This document shows positions 17,922 to 28,271 of a stretch of DNA of 64,000 nucleotides, piece after piece. The notes beneath the pieces are model-generated. The model ran no database searches. It was not told the DNA's origin and saw only the letters and a list, made by a program, of their open reading frames with translations. Position 1 is the first letter of the stretch; every line of letters starts with the position of its first letter. Source of the DNA: Flavobacterium sp. Leaf82 (GTDB lineage Bacteria; Bacteroidota; Bacteroidia; Flavobacteriales; Flavobacteriaceae); assembly GCF_001422725.1 (NCBI RefSeq), contig NZ_LMMA01000003.1, positions 62,001 to 126,000 of the forward strand, written 5' to 3'. The position numbers and the translations under genes are program-made.

Positions 17922-19196
17922 ATGAAGACTACGGCGCAAATATTTTCAATATCCTTATTAGCAATATTAACTGCCTGCAACGGACAGGTAAAAAAAGAAG
18001 AAAAAGAAGCTCTGGCAAAACAACCCAATACGGTTGTAAAAACTGCTATTGGCGATCTGACATTGCCTCCGCCTTATGCGACAGAATCTAAAACAAACAA
18101 TAGCAAGGTTATTGGCTGGACTGAAGGAAAAACGCCAACAGCGCCTGAAGGTTTTACGGTTACCAAATTTGCAGATGGTTTCCAGAATCCGCGTTGGACT
18201 TATATTGCACCAAACAATGATATTTTTGTGGTAGAAAGCGGTACAAGAGCAAGCAAAAATCAAATTACGGTATTGCGTGATAAAGACAAGGACGGAAAAT
18301 TTGAAACACGAGAAGTTTTTATAAAGGATTTGAACAAACCTTTTGGAATGCTGGTTTTAAAAGACTTTTTCTACATCGCTAATACAGATGGATTATATAG
18401 ATATCCTTATAAAAACAATCCGTTGAAATTAGAAACGCAAGGAACCAAAATTCTCGAACTTCCTGCCGGCGGATATAATAATCACTGGACAAGAAATATA
18501 ATTGCAAATCCTGAAGGAACAAAAATTTATGTTTCTGTGGGTTCAGGAAGTAATGTTGGCGAAAACGGAATGGATAAAGAAGTTCGTCGTGCTGACATTC
18601 TTGAAATTAATCCTGACGGAACCGGCGAAAAAATTTATGCTGCCGGACTTAGAAATCCTGTTGGAATGGATTGGAATCCGGTAAATAAGGAACTTTGGAC
18701 AGCGGTTAACGAACGCGATGAATTAGGCGATGATCTTGTGCCTGATTATGTAACAAGTGTAAAAAGAGATGGTTTCTACGGCTGGCCTTACTCTTATTAC
18801 GGAAATATTTTGGATCCAAGAATGAAAGGTGAACGAAAAGATTTAGCTGCAAAATCGATTGTTCCGGATGTTCCCGTTGGTGCCCATACTGCTTCTCTGG
18901 GATTGGCTTTTTATACTAAGGATGCTTTTCCTTCAAAATACAAAAACGGAATTTTTGTAGGTCAACATGGTTCCTGGAACCGTGCTAAAATATCAGGTTA
19001 TAAAGTAGTTTTCGTTCCTTTTGCAAACGGAAAACCTTCAGGAAAACCAGAAGACTTTTTAACTGGTTTTATCTCTAATACTGATAAAGCCGAAGTTTAT
19101 GGACGACCAGTTGCCGTAACCGTTACTCCAGACGGATCTCTTTTGGTTAATGATGATAGCGGGAACACGATTTGGAAGGTTAGTGCTAAAAAGTAA
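17922..19196 (+). CDS. PQQ-dependent sugar dehydrogenase-like lipoprotein (sorbosone/glucose dehydrogenase fold)
   Basis: A 424-residue lipoprotein (LAILTAC, Cys19) with a six-bladed beta-propeller of the soluble aldose/sorbosone dehydrogenase type. Recognisable blocks are FADGFQNPRWTYIAPNNDIFV, here split as NPRWTYIAPN and DIFVVESG, then NNHWTRNIIANPEGTKIYVS, AAGLRNPVGMDWNP, VNERDELGDDLVPDYVTSV and GQHGSWNRAKISGYKVVFVPF, which line the PQQ/calcium site in the family. It would oxidise sugars on the cell surface or in the periplasm. No PQQ synthesis gene is in the window. The electron acceptor and substrate are unknown. Confidence 0.87.
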   Translation: MKTTAQIFSISLLAILTACNGQVKKEEKEALAKQPNTVVKTAIGDLTLPPPYATESKTNNSKVIGWTEGKTPTAPEGFTVTKFADGFQNPRWTYIAPNNDIFVVESGTRASKNQITVLRDKDKDGKFETREVFIKDLNKPFGMLVLKDFFYIANTDGLYRYPYKNNPLKLETQGTKILELPAGGYNNHWTRNIIANPEGTKIYVSVGSGSNVGENGMDKEVRRADILEINPDGTGEKIYAAGLRNPVGMDWNPVNKELWTAVNERDELGDDLVPDYVTSVKRDGFYGWPYSYYGNILDPRMKGERKDLAAKSIVPDVPVGAHTASLGLAFYTKDAFPSKYKNGIFVGQHGSWNRAKISGYKVVFVPFANGKPSGKPEDFLTGFISNTDKAEVYGRPVAVTVTPDGSLLVNDDSGNTIWKVSAKK

Positions 19197-19247
19197 ATTA
19201 AATACAAATTAATTTTTACCCTAATGAACGCTAAGATTTAGTTTTTT

Positions 19248-19347
19248 TGTCATTTCGACGAAGGAGAAATCACACTAGAAACTCCGCATTCACAATCGCC
19301 AATCTTTGTCGAATCCCGAGTGTGATTTTTCCTTCGCCTAAATGACA
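19248..19347 (-). repeat. About 100-bp palindromic repeat, copy 1
   Basis: Terminal arms 19248-19277 and 19318-19347 are complementary at 26 of 30 positions (outer end TGTCATTT). Read on the minus strand the whole element aligns end to end with the repeat at 62708-62809, including the interior words TCGACAAAGATTGG and TGCGGAGTT. It has no coding capacity. It resembles a MITE or REP-type element. Confidence 0.8.
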
Positions 19348-19416
19348 AAATTGTGTTTAATCTCAGTTCTTTTCGGTTAATTTTTTCCAAAGAAAAACTA
19401 TCCAACAAACTCCTTT

Positions 19417-21513
19417 ATGATTTTAAAAAAATATTGTTTTCTCTTTTTTATGTTTTTATATTTCCAAAACATAGAAGCACAGGAAAAGGAAAACAAAACT
19501 ATTGATTCTGTAAAAACACAAAAACTGGACGAAGTAATTATTAGTCCGCTTCATATTAATAACAGATTACAGAACACACCGGCTTCTATTGGGATTTTAT
19601 CTAAAAAAGAGCTTTTACAAAACAATGCCACAGATATTAGTACCGTAATCAATACGATTCCGGGAGTTTTTATGCAATCTTCTAATTTTACGACAACCCG
19701 AATTTCGATTCGCGGGATTGGGGCAAGATCTCCATACGGCACCAATAAAATCAGGGCTTTTTATGGCAGTATTCCGCTAACTTCAGGAAACAGCGAAACG
19801 GTAATTGATGATATTGACCTTGAAAATATTGGTCAAATCGAAATAATCAAAGGACCTCTTTCGAGTATTTATGGCGCAGGTTTGGGTGGTGCAATTTTAA
19901 TTTCACCTCAACTTTCTAAAACAAACGGAGAAAACGCAAGTGTAAGCAGCGTTTTTGGTTCGTTTGGATTATTAAAGAATAGCTTAAATTATAGTTTGAA
20001 TAATAAAAGTTCAAGCGTGAATTTAAGTTATCATAATTTAAAAACTGATGGCTGGCGAGAAAACAGTTCGTACAAACGTGAAGGTGTTACGCTGGCCGGA
20101 GAATTATTCAGAAAAGAAAACAGCAAGGTTACTTATTTTTCGAATTATACTTATTTAAAAGCTTACATCCCGAGTTCTATAACTAAAGAAGTTTTTGATT
20201 CTAATCCAAAATTGGGAGCTCCAACCTGGGTTGCTTCAAAAGGATTTAAAGAATACAAATCTACACTCGCTGGATTAGCTTATGATTTTAAAATTAATGA
20301 TCATCTGAATAACTCAACTTCTGTATTTGTTAATTATAAGGATAGTAATGAACCAAGACCTTTTGATGTTTTACGTCAATATACTTTTGGAACTGGCGGA
20401 AGAACGCAATTTTCAGGAAACTTTAAAATAGGAAAAACTGAAAACCAATTTATTGCCGGAATCGAATATTTTACGGATAGTTATAACGGAAATACTTTCG
20501 AAAATTTATACAAAACAAATAATGGGCAAGGAAGTTTACAAGGAAATCAACTTACTGAAACGGATCAGAAAAGACATTTCTACAATATATTTTCTCAAAT
20601 AAGGACTTTACTTTCTGATCAATTTGAAATTCAGGCGGGATTGAATTATAATGAAACTCATTTTGAACTAACAAACTTTCTTCCTGCCAAAACGGCAACT
20701 GAAAAGTACAGTTATGACGGAATTTTTTCTCCACAATTATCTTTTCTTTTCAAACCCAATCAAGAGCAAACCTTATATTTTTCAGCAAGTCGCGGATTCT
20801 CATTACCGGCTACCGAAGAAACTCTTACAAGTACAGGAAACATAAATCCGGATATAAAACCAGAAAGTGGTTATAATTTTGAAGCGGGAGGAAAATTCTA
20901 TTTCTTCAATAAAAATCTTTATACGGAATTTGCAGTTTATCGAATTGAAATAAAAGATTTATTGGTAGCTAAACGAATTGGCGACGATCAATATGAAGGT
21001 GTAAATGCAGGTAAAACTTTTCATGAAGGAATCGAAATTTCTGCAAAACACAATTGGTCAATCAATCGTTTTTTTAGTTTGAATTCTTTTGTTGGTGCTT
21101 CTATAGGTAAATATGAATTTAAAGATTTTGTCGATAACGGAAATGATTATTCCGGAAATAAACTAACTGGCGTTGCAGCGAATAAAATAAATGCCGGATT
21201 GATTTTAAATACTTCTTTAGGAATCTATTTATCAGGTGATTTTCAGTTTACAGATAAAATCCCGATGAACGATGCCAATTCTGCTTATTCAGATTCTTAT
21301 CATATTATCAATCTAAAAACAGGTTATCGTTTTGAAATTCTGCCTGATTTAACTACAAATCTGGCTTTTGGAATTAATAATGTTACTGATGAAAAATATG
21401 CTTCGATGATTTTGCCTAATGCTGTTGCAGTTGGAAACGCAAGTCCCCGATATTATTATCCGGGTTTACCAATAAATTATTATGGAACTATCTCATTAAA
21501 TTACTTATTTTAG
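19417..21513 (+). CDS. TonB-dependent outer-membrane receptor
   Basis: A 698-residue receptor with a signal peptide (to about residue 21, IEAQEKEN), a TonB-box-like LDEVIIS near residue 37, a plug domain at about 50-165 (ISIRGIGARSPYGTNKIR, IEIIKGPLSSIYGAGLGGAI) and a 22-strand barrel ending in GTISLNYLF. The plug and barrel resemble siderophore/FecA-like receptors rather than the SusC class, because there is no carboxypeptidase-like N-terminal domain. The substrate is not evident. It reaches the stop codon one base before a possible start of the next gene, so the two are probably co-transcribed. Confidence 0.92.
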   Translation: MILKKYCFLFFMFLYFQNIEAQEKENKTIDSVKTQKLDEVIISPLHINNRLQNTPASIGILSKKELLQNNATDISTVINTIPGVFMQSSNFTTTRISIRGIGARSPYGTNKIRAFYGSIPLTSGNSETVIDDIDLENIGQIEIIKGPLSSIYGAGLGGAILISPQLSKTNGENASVSSVFGSFGLLKNSLNYSLNNKSSSVNLSYHNLKTDGWRENSSYKREGVTLAGELFRKENSKVTYFSNYTYLKAYIPSSITKEVFDSNPKLGAPTWVASKGFKEYKSTLAGLAYDFKINDHLNNSTSVFVNYKDSNEPRPFDVLRQYTFGTGGRTQFSGNFKIGKTENQFIAGIEYFTDSYNGNTFENLYKTNNGQGSLQGNQLTETDQKRHFYNIFSQIRTLLSDQFEIQAGLNYNETHFELTNFLPAKTATEKYSYDGIFSPQLSFLFKPNQEQTLYFSASRGFSLPATEETLTSTGNINPDIKPESGYNFEAGGKFYFFNKNLYTEFAVYRIEIKDLLVAKRIGDDQYEGVNAGKTFHEGIEISAKHNWSINRFFSLNSFVGASIGKYEFKDFVDNGNDYSGNKLTGVAANKINAGLILNTSLGIYLSGDFQFTDKIPMNDANSAYSDSYHIINLKTGYRFEILPDLTTNLAFGINNVTDEKYASMILPNAVAVGNASPRYYYPGLPINYYGTISLNYLF

Positions 21514-21534
21514 ATGTGTAGTAAAACTAAAAAG

Positions 21535-22086
21535 ATGGCATCTGAATTACAAACAAAACTGGATTATGTAAATGCTTACCGCGAAAATCGACTTATGGCG
21601 GCGCAAGATGTTTTGGAAAATCAATATTTATTTGATGAGTTAATCTCTATTTGTTTTTCTCCTTTAAACAAAAACAATCATAAAGCTTGTTGGATTTTAG
21701 AGTTTGTATCTTACGAAGAATTAATCTGGCTGCAACCTCATCTTGATTTTTTTTGTTCTAATCTAAAAGTTTTAAAAGATGAAAGTTCTATAAGACCAAT
21801 TGCAAAAGTGGTTCAGCTTTTGGTAAAATCACATTATAAGAAAAACGAAAACAGCATTTTACTTTCTGAAGAAAATCTGCAAGATTGTATTGAGGCTTCT
21901 TTTGACTGGCTGATAAATGATGTAAAAGTTGCCACAAAGGCATATTCGATACGAACTTTGTATGTTTTAGGAAATCATTATGACTGGATTCATCCTGAAT
22001 TACAAATCATATTAAACAAAGATTATGCAGATCATTCAGCTGCTTATAAAGCTGTTGCCAAAGAAGTTTTGAAGAAAATAGATTGA
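21535..22086 (+). CDS. Conserved hypothetical helical-repeat protein
   Basis: A 183-residue, cytoplasmic, all-helical-looking protein (ELQTKLDYVNAYRENRLMAA, FDWLINDVKVATKAYSIRTL). The spacing of leucine-rich helices looks like HEAT repeats. Related flavobacterial proteins are sometimes labelled adenylosuccinate lyase, but I see no lyase signature and regard that as an annotation error. I start at the ATG at 21535; an upstream ATG at 21514 directly abuts the receptor stop codon and would add seven residues. The function is unknown. Confidence 0.65.
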   Translation: MASELQTKLDYVNAYRENRLMAAQDVLENQYLFDELISICFSPLNKNNHKACWILEFVSYEELIWLQPHLDFFCSNLKVLKDESSIRPIAKVVQLLVKSHYKKNENSILLSEENLQDCIEASFDWLINDVKVATKAYSIRTLYVLGNHYDWIHPELQIILNKDYADHSAAYKAVAKEVLKKID

Positions 22087-22114
22087 ATTTAATTTTCACT
22101 ATTATTATAAAATC

Positions 22115-22148
22115 AAAAGAGGACATCTATAATAGATGTCCTCTTTTT
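22115..22148 (+). terminator. Terminator after the receptor operon
   Basis: A near-perfect palindrome AAAAGAGGACATCTAT / ATAGATGTCCTCTTTT, followed by T residues, 29 bases after the stop codon. Confidence 0.88.
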
Positions 22149-22210
22149 TACTACTCAAAATAAAAATAAAACTAATCCTCGCTGAATAATTTTATCTAAT
22201 TGGGGATTTA

Positions 22211-23098
22211 TTAAAATTTAAAGCGAAGAAAAAATTCATTTGAGTTTTTAGCACTTGCAATTGCACTGCCAATTCCGGTTTCGTAAGCGTAACCAAGCAT
22301 TAAACGCTCACTAATAGTTAAACCTGCTATTGCAGCATAAGCATTATTAACTCTATAGCTTCCTCCTACTTCAAGGAATTTTTCTATTTGAAGCATTAAA
22401 TTAATATCTACAGAAAGTGGCGCACCATTAACATATCGCATCATAAATGATGGTTTTAGCACCAACTGTGTAGCAGTTTCAAAATCATAATCATAACCAC
22501 TGCTTAAATAAATATGCGCTCTGTCTGTAGCGACAGATGTGTAGCCGTCTTTATTTTTTGCACGTTCAGTATTTAACATTCTTGGGACAGAAAGGGATAC
22601 GAAAAACTTTTCATTCTTTAATAAAGCTCCAATACCTACGTTTGGATTAAATTGGTTTATAGTAACCAAAGCAGGATCTGACTGAGGCGAGTAGGTTTCA
22701 AGTCCTGAAGTATTTACATTGTAGAAATTACCTCCGGCTTTTACTCCTAAATACAAATCAGTAAGTGCTCCTACCTGAAGTTTATACGAAAAATCAATTC
22801 CTAATTGTGTTTGTTTTTCGATAAATGTTTTATCATAAACCATAGAAACACCTAAGCCCAGATTACTTCCTACAGATGTACCGAAAGAAACTGCCTGCGT
22901 TTGTGGCGCATCTTTAATCCCGGTCCATTGCTGACGAATTGTGCTCACTAAAACAGTTTCTCCGTTAACACCTGCATAGGCCGGATTGACAATGTTCATA
23001 TGATAACGGTATGTTGTCAAAAGACTTTCTTGTTGGGCAAAAAGCATACTACTAAAAAGTAGTAATGCTCCCGCCAATATATTTTTAATTATTTTCAT
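22211..23098 (-). CDS. PorP/SprF-family type IX secretion membrane protein
   Basis: A 295-residue outer-membrane barrel with signal peptide to about residue 21 (SSMLFAQQ). The start of the mature part, TYRYHMNIVNPAYAGVNG, is the PorP/SprF hallmark, as are VSTIRQQWTGIKDAPQTQ and the C-terminal MLGYAYETGIG. In Flavobacterium SprF-like proteins are needed to secrete or attach T9SS cargo with type B C-terminal domains. The cargo candidate lies 24 bases upstream on the same strand, so the two form an operon. Which surface function it supports is not visible. Confidence 0.92.
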   Translation of the reverse strand: MKIIKNILAGALLLFSSMLFAQQESLLTTYRYHMNIVNPAYAGVNGETVLVSTIRQQWTGIKDAPQTQAVSFGTSVGSNLGLGVSMVYDKTFIEKQTQLGIDFSYKLQVGALTDLYLGVKAGGNFYNVNTSGLETYSPQSDPALVTINQFNPNVGIGALLKNEKFFVSLSVPRMLNTERAKNKDGYTSVATDRAHIYLSSGYDYDFETATQLVLKPSFMMRYVNGAPLSVDINLMLQIEKFLEVGGSYRVNNAYAAIAGLTISERLMLGYAYETGIGSAIASAKNSNEFFLRFKF

Positions 23099-23122
23099 TT
23101 CTAAAATTTTATTTTTTTACAA

Positions 23123-26100
23123 TTACCTGTTAATGTAGATCCAACCTTGCTTGTCTATAGAACCATTACCATCTAAATCAATTTGGTAATAATAAGAACT
23201 CGACTCCGGTAAAGAGCTGGAATTTCCTTTGTAGTGTCCATCCCAATCATTTTGGTAATTTCTGGCAACGAATACTTCTGTTCCCCAACGATTGAAAACA
23301 CGTATTAGTGAGTTAGGATAATTTTCAATATTAGAAATAATCCAAGTATCATTTATACCATCTCCGTTTGGAGTAAAAGCTTCAGAAATATTCATTTGAT
23401 CTTTATCACACGCATCTCCAATACCATTATGGTTACGATCTTCCTGATAAGGATTAGCCGTAATTGGGCAATTATCTGATGGATCTAAAATTCCGTCATT
23501 GTCATCATCATTGTCACAATTATCCGGAATTCCGTCATTATCATTGTCTCCAAATTTATTTACGACAGTAACTTTTGCAGTAGCAGTTGCTATATTTCCA
23601 GCTTTGTCTTTTACTGTTAGTGTAACTGTATTCACACCCACATTTGTACAATTAAAAGAAAGCTTGTCAAGAGTTATTGCAGCAATTCCACAGTTGTCAG
23701 AACTTCCGTTATTGATTTGATTTACTGTTATTGCAGCATTTCCGGAAGCATCCAGTTCAACTGTAAGATCCTGAGTTTTTGCAACTGGAAGAATACTTTC
23801 CTTAACCGTTACAATTGCAATCTCTGTAGAAATGTTTCCGTTTATATCTTTAACAGTAAGTGTTACTATATTTTCTCCAACATTATTACAGCTAAAAGTA
23901 TTTGGACTTACGGTAATTGAAGCAATTCCGCAAAGGTCAAAACTTCCATTATCGATTTGAGCAGGTGTTATTGCTGCATTTCCTGTAGCATCAAGCTGAA
24001 CTGTTAGATCTTTAGTAATTACTGTCGCAGCGATTTTATCCTGAATAGTTACTGTTGCTGTTTTAGACGATACGTTTCCGTATGCATCTGTAGCCGTCAA
24101 TGTAACCAGGTTCGCACCAACATTAGCACATGTAAATGTATTTGGTGAAACTACTAAAGTTGGAGTTCCGCAAGAAAATGTAGATCCGTTATCAACATCA
24201 GCAGGAACAATAGAAACATTTCCTGATGCATTAAGCGCAATCGTGATATTTTTCGTTAATACATTTGGTAAAATTTTGTTTTCGATTTTTACTATTGCAG
24301 TTGCAGAAGCAGAATTTCCAGATGCATCTGTAGCCGTAAGAGTAACTGTATTGTTACCTATGTTTGCACATGAAAATGTATCTGGTGAAACAGTCCATGC
24401 AGTAATTCCACAATTATCAGTTGAATTATCATTAACATCAGTTGCCTGAATTGTCACAATACCTGTAGCATCAAGCTGAACAGTAATATTTTTTGCTGCA
24501 ACAGTTGGAGCAATTATATCTTCAACAGTTACAATAGCATCTTTAGTATCAAAATTTCCGCTATTGTCTGTAACTTTCAGTTTAACTGTATTTTGACCAA
24601 GATTCACACAAGTAAATGAAGTGATATCTAATTCGATTGTAGCGATTCCGCAATTATCAGATGAGTTGTCATCAATATCAGAAGCCTGGATTGTAGCATT
24701 TCCTGCTGCATCAAGCTGAACTGTGATATTTTTTACCATAACAATTGGTGCCATTTTATCTTCGACAGTTACAGTAGCTGTAGCAGATGAAACATTACCA
24801 TGAATATCTGTAACTTCTAAATTAACGGTATTTGTTCCAAGATTTAAACAAGTAAATGAAGATACATCTAATGTTCTGGTATCAATTCCGCAATTATCAG
24901 ATGAATTATCATCAATATCAGAAACCTGAATTGTTGCAACTCCTAATGCATCAAGTTGAGCTGTAAAGTTTTTGGTTACAACAGTTGGTAACTCAGTATC
25001 ACTAATAGTAATTTTTTGAGTATATGTAGCAAAATTACCAGCAGCATCTTTTGCTGTCCAAATAACGTTTGTTGTTCCTACAGGATAAGTTCCTGAAGCA
25101 TCTGCCGTTGTGTTAAAGTCATTTATTAAACTCACAACTGCACAATTATCTGTAGCTGTTGGTGCTGTAACAGCAACTACAGCTGAACAAAGTCCTGCAT
25201 CTGCAACTTGTGTTTGATCTGCAGCAGAAATTACAGGTTTTTCATTATCTTTTACTATAATATCAAAAGAACATTCTGTACTAGTATTACCACTAGCATC
25301 TGTTGCAGTATATTTTAAGGTTGTAGTTCCTACCGGGAAAACTGAACCAGATGTTAAACCTGTTACATCAGTTTGTGATGAAACGATTGGAGGTTCTACT
25401 AAAGTAATAATTACTTTACCCATTCCTGAATTTATTGCAGCAACATTTGTTTGGTTTGTTCCGGAATTAAAAGATCCCGATCCATAATCAGTATGTGGAT
25501 TATTGTAATCGTTTGTATTAACAACGGTTCCTCCAGTATATCCGCCGCCGCCGCCGCCTTCATAATATGCACCGCCACCGCCGCCAAAGCCACCAACACC
25601 ACTAAAACATACACTATGATCACCACCAATACCACCATTTACAAAAGAGAGTCCAAAATCTGAATTCATGAATAATGCCCCATCACTTATTAAACCGCCT
25701 CCACCACCGGCACGACCTCTAGAATTTCCTCCGCCGGTTCCGTTATTGGTTGTATTAGCACCTGGACCATCAAAATTAAACTGTGCCCAGCTTTCTCCGT
25801 TTCCGCCACCGGCAACAATTAGCGGCGTATTAAAACTATCTGTCACAAAAGAACCACCACCACCACCGGCAGCTCTGTTACCGCTACTACAATCTATATT
25901 TGTTTCTCCTCCGGTTTGCCCAACGAGAATTTTTATAACCTGACCTGCCGTAAGAGAAAATTCTCCATACATATCAGCTCCTAGTCCTGGTTTTCTTATA
26001 TTATTTTCTGAATTATCACCACCCTGAGCTCCAAGAGCACGAATTGAATACAATCCGCTAACAGGAACTTTCCATTCCTGAATTCCCTGAGTATTTATAG

Positions 26101-26929
26101 TAACAACTCCAGGACCATAAGCTGTATCACATTGAGCTTGAGTTGGACCAAATCTTCCTGTTGAACCTGCATTTGTAAATGTCGCAACGACAGGAACAGT
26201 ACTCGTACAATTATCAGTAACTACCGGTGTTGTAAAAGTAACTACTGCACCACAAACTCCAGGATCATTATTAACTTCAATATTATTAGGACAAGTTATA
26301 ACCGGCGCAATATCATCTACTACAGTAACCGTTGCTGTAGCATAACTTTTATTTCCATCTGTATCTGTAACAACAAGATTAACGGTATTATCACCAATAT
26401 TTGAACAGCTAAAATTAAATGAAGGTTTCAAAAATGCGGGCGAAGGTTCATATGAAGCACTTATAGAAAGTATCTTACCTAAATTAGGGCAAGGATCACC
26501 TCCCATATTAGCATTACTTATAAAAATACTGGCTGAATTGTTATTCAATAAATAAGAAGAAACATAAGATTGAGCATTTGAATAACAAGAAGGATAAGAA
26601 GCATCTGTACAACTTTTGGCTGATGTACCATAGATTGCAAAATCTACCGTCTTGAAAATTGATCCTGTAGTTGCAGCAACTGTCAGTGTACTGTTCTCAT
26701 TTCCTGTAACACAAATTGTTCCAGCACTAGCAGTTGTCAACATATAACTGGCAATACCTACATTATCTGTAGAGCCATTATCCACATCCTGAGCATTGAC
26801 CGTCACATTTCCGGAAGCATCGAGCTTTACGGTAATGTTTTTTGCTATTGCAACAGGGGGATTTTGAGCGTATATCATATTGCTTAAAAGAAATAGGATA
26901 CCCGCTAAAAAGAGTAATTTTAATTTCAT
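23123..26929 (-). CDS. Large T9SS type B cargo protein with Ig-like/HYR repeats and a glycine-rich domain
   Basis: A 1268-residue secreted protein (signal peptide ending MIYAQ, residue 21). Order of parts: an Ig-like unit (about 25-205); the start of a HYR domain ([20 protein letters not shown], 211-250); a glycine-rich domain (about 260-510, with [25 protein letters not shown]) resembling the Gly_rich domain of ALK-type receptors; the end of the HYR domain (517-562); a further HYR unit (563-645); seven repeats of about 70 residues carrying D-N-C-G-I; thrombospondin type 3-like calcium repeats ([20 protein letters not shown]); and a C-terminal block with [12 protein letters not shown] and VFNRWG that is the T9SS type B (gliding-associated) sorting signal. 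It should be a surface adhesin or matrix protein. The ATG at 26929 begins the signal peptide; longer in-frame starts are not credible. Confidence 0.9.
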   Translation of the reverse strand: MKLKLLFLAGILFLLSNMIYAQNPPVAIAKNITVKLDASGNVTVNAQDVDNGSTDNVGIASYMLTTASAGTICVTGNENSTLTVAATTGSIFKTVDFAIYGTSAKSCTDASYPSCYSNAQSYVSSYLLNNNSASIFISNANMGGDPCPNLGKILSISASYEPSPAFLKPSFNFSCSNIGDNTVNLVVTDTDGNKSYATATVTVVDDIAPVITCPNNIEVNNDPGVCGAVVTFTTPVVTDNCTSTVPVVATFTNAGSTGRFGPTQAQCDTAYGPGVVTINTQGIQEWKVPVSGLYSIRALGAQGGDNSENNIRKPGLGADMYGEFSLTAGQVIKILVGQTGGETNIDCSSGNRAAGGGGGSFVTDSFNTPLIVAGGGNGESWAQFNFDGPGANTTNNGTGGGNSRGRAGGGGGLISDGALFMNSDFGLSFVNGGIGGDHSVCFSGVGGFGGGGGAYYEGGGGGGYTGGTVVNTNDYNNPHTDYGSGSFNSGTNQTNVAAINSGMGKVIITLVEPPIVSSQTDVTGLTSGSVFPVGTTTLKYTATDASGNTSTECSFDIIVKDNEKPVISAADQTQVADAGLCSAVVAVTAPTATDNCAVVSLINDFNTTADASGTYPVGTTNVIWTAKDAAGNFATYTQKITISDTELPTVVTKNFTAQLDALGVATIQVSDIDDNSSDNCGIDTRTLDVSSFTCLNLGTNTVNLEVTDIHGNVSSATATVTVEDKMAPIVMVKNITVQLDAAGNATIQASDIDDNSSDNCGIATIELDITSFTCVNLGQNTVKLKVTDNSGNFDTKDAIVTVEDIIAPTVAAKNITVQLDATGIVTIQATDVNDNSTDNCGITAWTVSPDTFSCANIGNNTVTLTATDASGNSASATAIVKIENKILPNVLTKNITIALNASGNVSIVPADVDNGSTFSCGTPTLVVSPNTFTCANVGANLVTLTATDAYGNVSSKTATVTIQDKIAATVITKDLTVQLDATGNAAITPAQIDNGSFDLCGIASITVSPNTFSCNNVGENIVTLTVKDINGNISTEIAIVTVKESILPVAKTQDLTVELDASGNAAITVNQINNGSSDNCGIAAITLDKLSFNCTNVGVNTVTLTVKDKAGNIATATAKVTVVNKFGDNDNDGIPDNCDNDDDNDGILDPSDNCPITANPYQEDRNHNGIGDACDKDQMNISEAFTPNGDGINDTWIISNIENYPNSLIRVFNRWGTEVFVARNYQNDWDGHYKGNSSSLPESSSYYYQIDLDGNGSIDKQGWIYINR

Positions 26930-26956
26930 ACTGGTTTGTTTAGATTTATTTACCAA

Positions 26957-26964
26957 CAAAAATA
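26957..26964 (-). promoter_or_regulatory. -7 box TATTTTTG for the cargo-sprF operon
   Basis: The minus strand reads TATTTTTG, a TAnnTTTG match 27 bases upstream of the ATG. No well-spaced -33 element is visible. Confidence 0.45.
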
Positions 26965-27192
26965 TATTGAAATAAAATCGTCGAATAGCCCATTCGGACA
27001 CATCAATAGCCCGAAACGACCAACGGTGTTTTCAAAAAAAACAAGTAGAAACAAAACAAGAATTCTCTCAATTTAAAACACTGAAAAACAAATGATTAAA
27101 AATTTTAAAATTATTTTTTCAATGTTAAAAAAATCATAAATAAATCACAAAATGAGAGTCGGAAAGGAGAAAAAGAAAGAATTTTACATCGC

Positions 27193-28254
27193 TTAAAAGC
27201 GTATTTCTGAAGGCATTTTTCCAAAACGTTTTTTAAAGTTAGCCGTAAACTTGCTGGAACTTTTATAACCGGTTGCCAAAGCAATGTTTTTCATCTGCAT
27301 ATCGGTGTTTTGAATCATATGCATGGCGAGCAATAATTTCTTTTCTTTATGATATTGCATCATCGAAACGCCATGAACAGATTTAAAAGTCAGCTTAAGT
27401 TTTGTTGCAGACATATTTACTTTTTCGGCAATATATTCTACGCCTAAAAAAGGTTCAGCAATAGTATCCAAAAGTAACTTTTCGGCTTTTGCAATTTTTC
27501 TGTAATCCGGAGTTTCTGTTGGCGAATAATTTCCAATTCGCTGGTCTATGAAAGCATTTTTAAAAAAAGTGGAAATCAGTTGAAATGTTTGTGTTTTTAA
27601 AATTGCTTTACTCAACAAATCATGATTGTTCTTTTCCAGATTAATCAAAATTTCTTTAGACAATTCGGCAGCATTTGGCACAATATCCTGATACGTAATA
27701 AATCCTTTATCTGAATTCAGGAATTTTCTAATCTGATTGTCTTCAGGAAGTGTTTCAAAAGAAAAATTGCGTTCTGCCCATTCTTTACTAAATCCATACA
27801 AATAAAATTCGCAAACAGAGCCTTTATAAAAATAAGCACCAACCTCTGTACCGGGTCTTTTAAATCCCCAATATTTGCTTGAAAAAGGAGTTTTATCAGC
27901 AAATGTATTTTGTAGTTTTACTTCACTTTCAAAAACCGAAAATGTAAGTGTATAATAATCAATAGGAAAATCCTCATCATAAATTGCTTTTAGCATCACG
28001 TTTTTCTTAAAAGTGATACTTGTAGCAATAATCCAAAAACCTTCTTCGATTTCGCGATAGCGCATTACTCCCTTAGAGAAAGGATTATTTCTATAAACCG
28101 CCTGCTCTTCTATAACATGTTTTACTGAAGGCGAATTGACAATGCTCTTTACAATAATCTCAGGAGAATTTGATAAATAAGGCAACTCAAAAAAACCATC
28201 TCTGTAAAAGTTTATATTCTCTTTTATGAATTTAATCCACTTTACTACATTCAT
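27193..28254 (-). CDS. AraC-family transcriptional regulator (paralogue 1)
   Basis: A 353-residue protein whose C-terminal 100 residues form an AraC double helix-turn-helix: first helix pair LGVEYIAEKVNMSATKLKLT, second pair IALATGYKSSSKFTANFKKR followed by FGKMPSEIR. The N-terminal 230 residues are a sensing domain of unknown ligand, with KGVMRYREIEEGFWI. It closely matches the next gene upstream in length, order and sequence, so the pair is a tandem duplication. The gap is 17 bases, so they are likely co-transcribed. Targets are unknown. Confidence 0.85.
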   Translation of the reverse strand: MNVVKWIKFIKENINFYRDGFFELPYLSNSPEIIVKSIVNSPSVKHVIEEQAVYRNNPFSKGVMRYREIEEGFWIIATSITFKKNVMLKAIYDEDFPIDYYTLTFSVFESEVKLQNTFADKTPFSSKYWGFKRPGTEVGAYFYKGSVCEFYLYGFSKEWAERNFSFETLPEDNQIRKFLNSDKGFITYQDIVPNAAELSKEILINLEKNNHDLLSKAILKTQTFQLISTFFKNAFIDQRIGNYSPTETPDYRKIAKAEKLLLDTIAEPFLGVEYIAEKVNMSATKLKLTFKSVHGVSMMQYHKEKKLLLAMHMIQNTDMQMKNIALATGYKSSSKFTANFKKRFGKMPSEIRF

Positions 28255-28271
28255 ATCATTCTGCTCAAATC

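Noticed and set aside
21514..21534. ATG immediately after the receptor stop codon as start of the 22-kb hypothetical gene
   Set aside because: It would add seven residues (with Met-Cys-Ser) not typical of the family, and the ATG at 21535 gives a better N-terminus. It remains possible.
25432..25943. Open frames on both strands over the glycine-rich region
   Set aside because: They are produced by the GGT/GGC-rich codons of the T9SS cargo gene read in other frames; the main reading frame is continuous and coherent.
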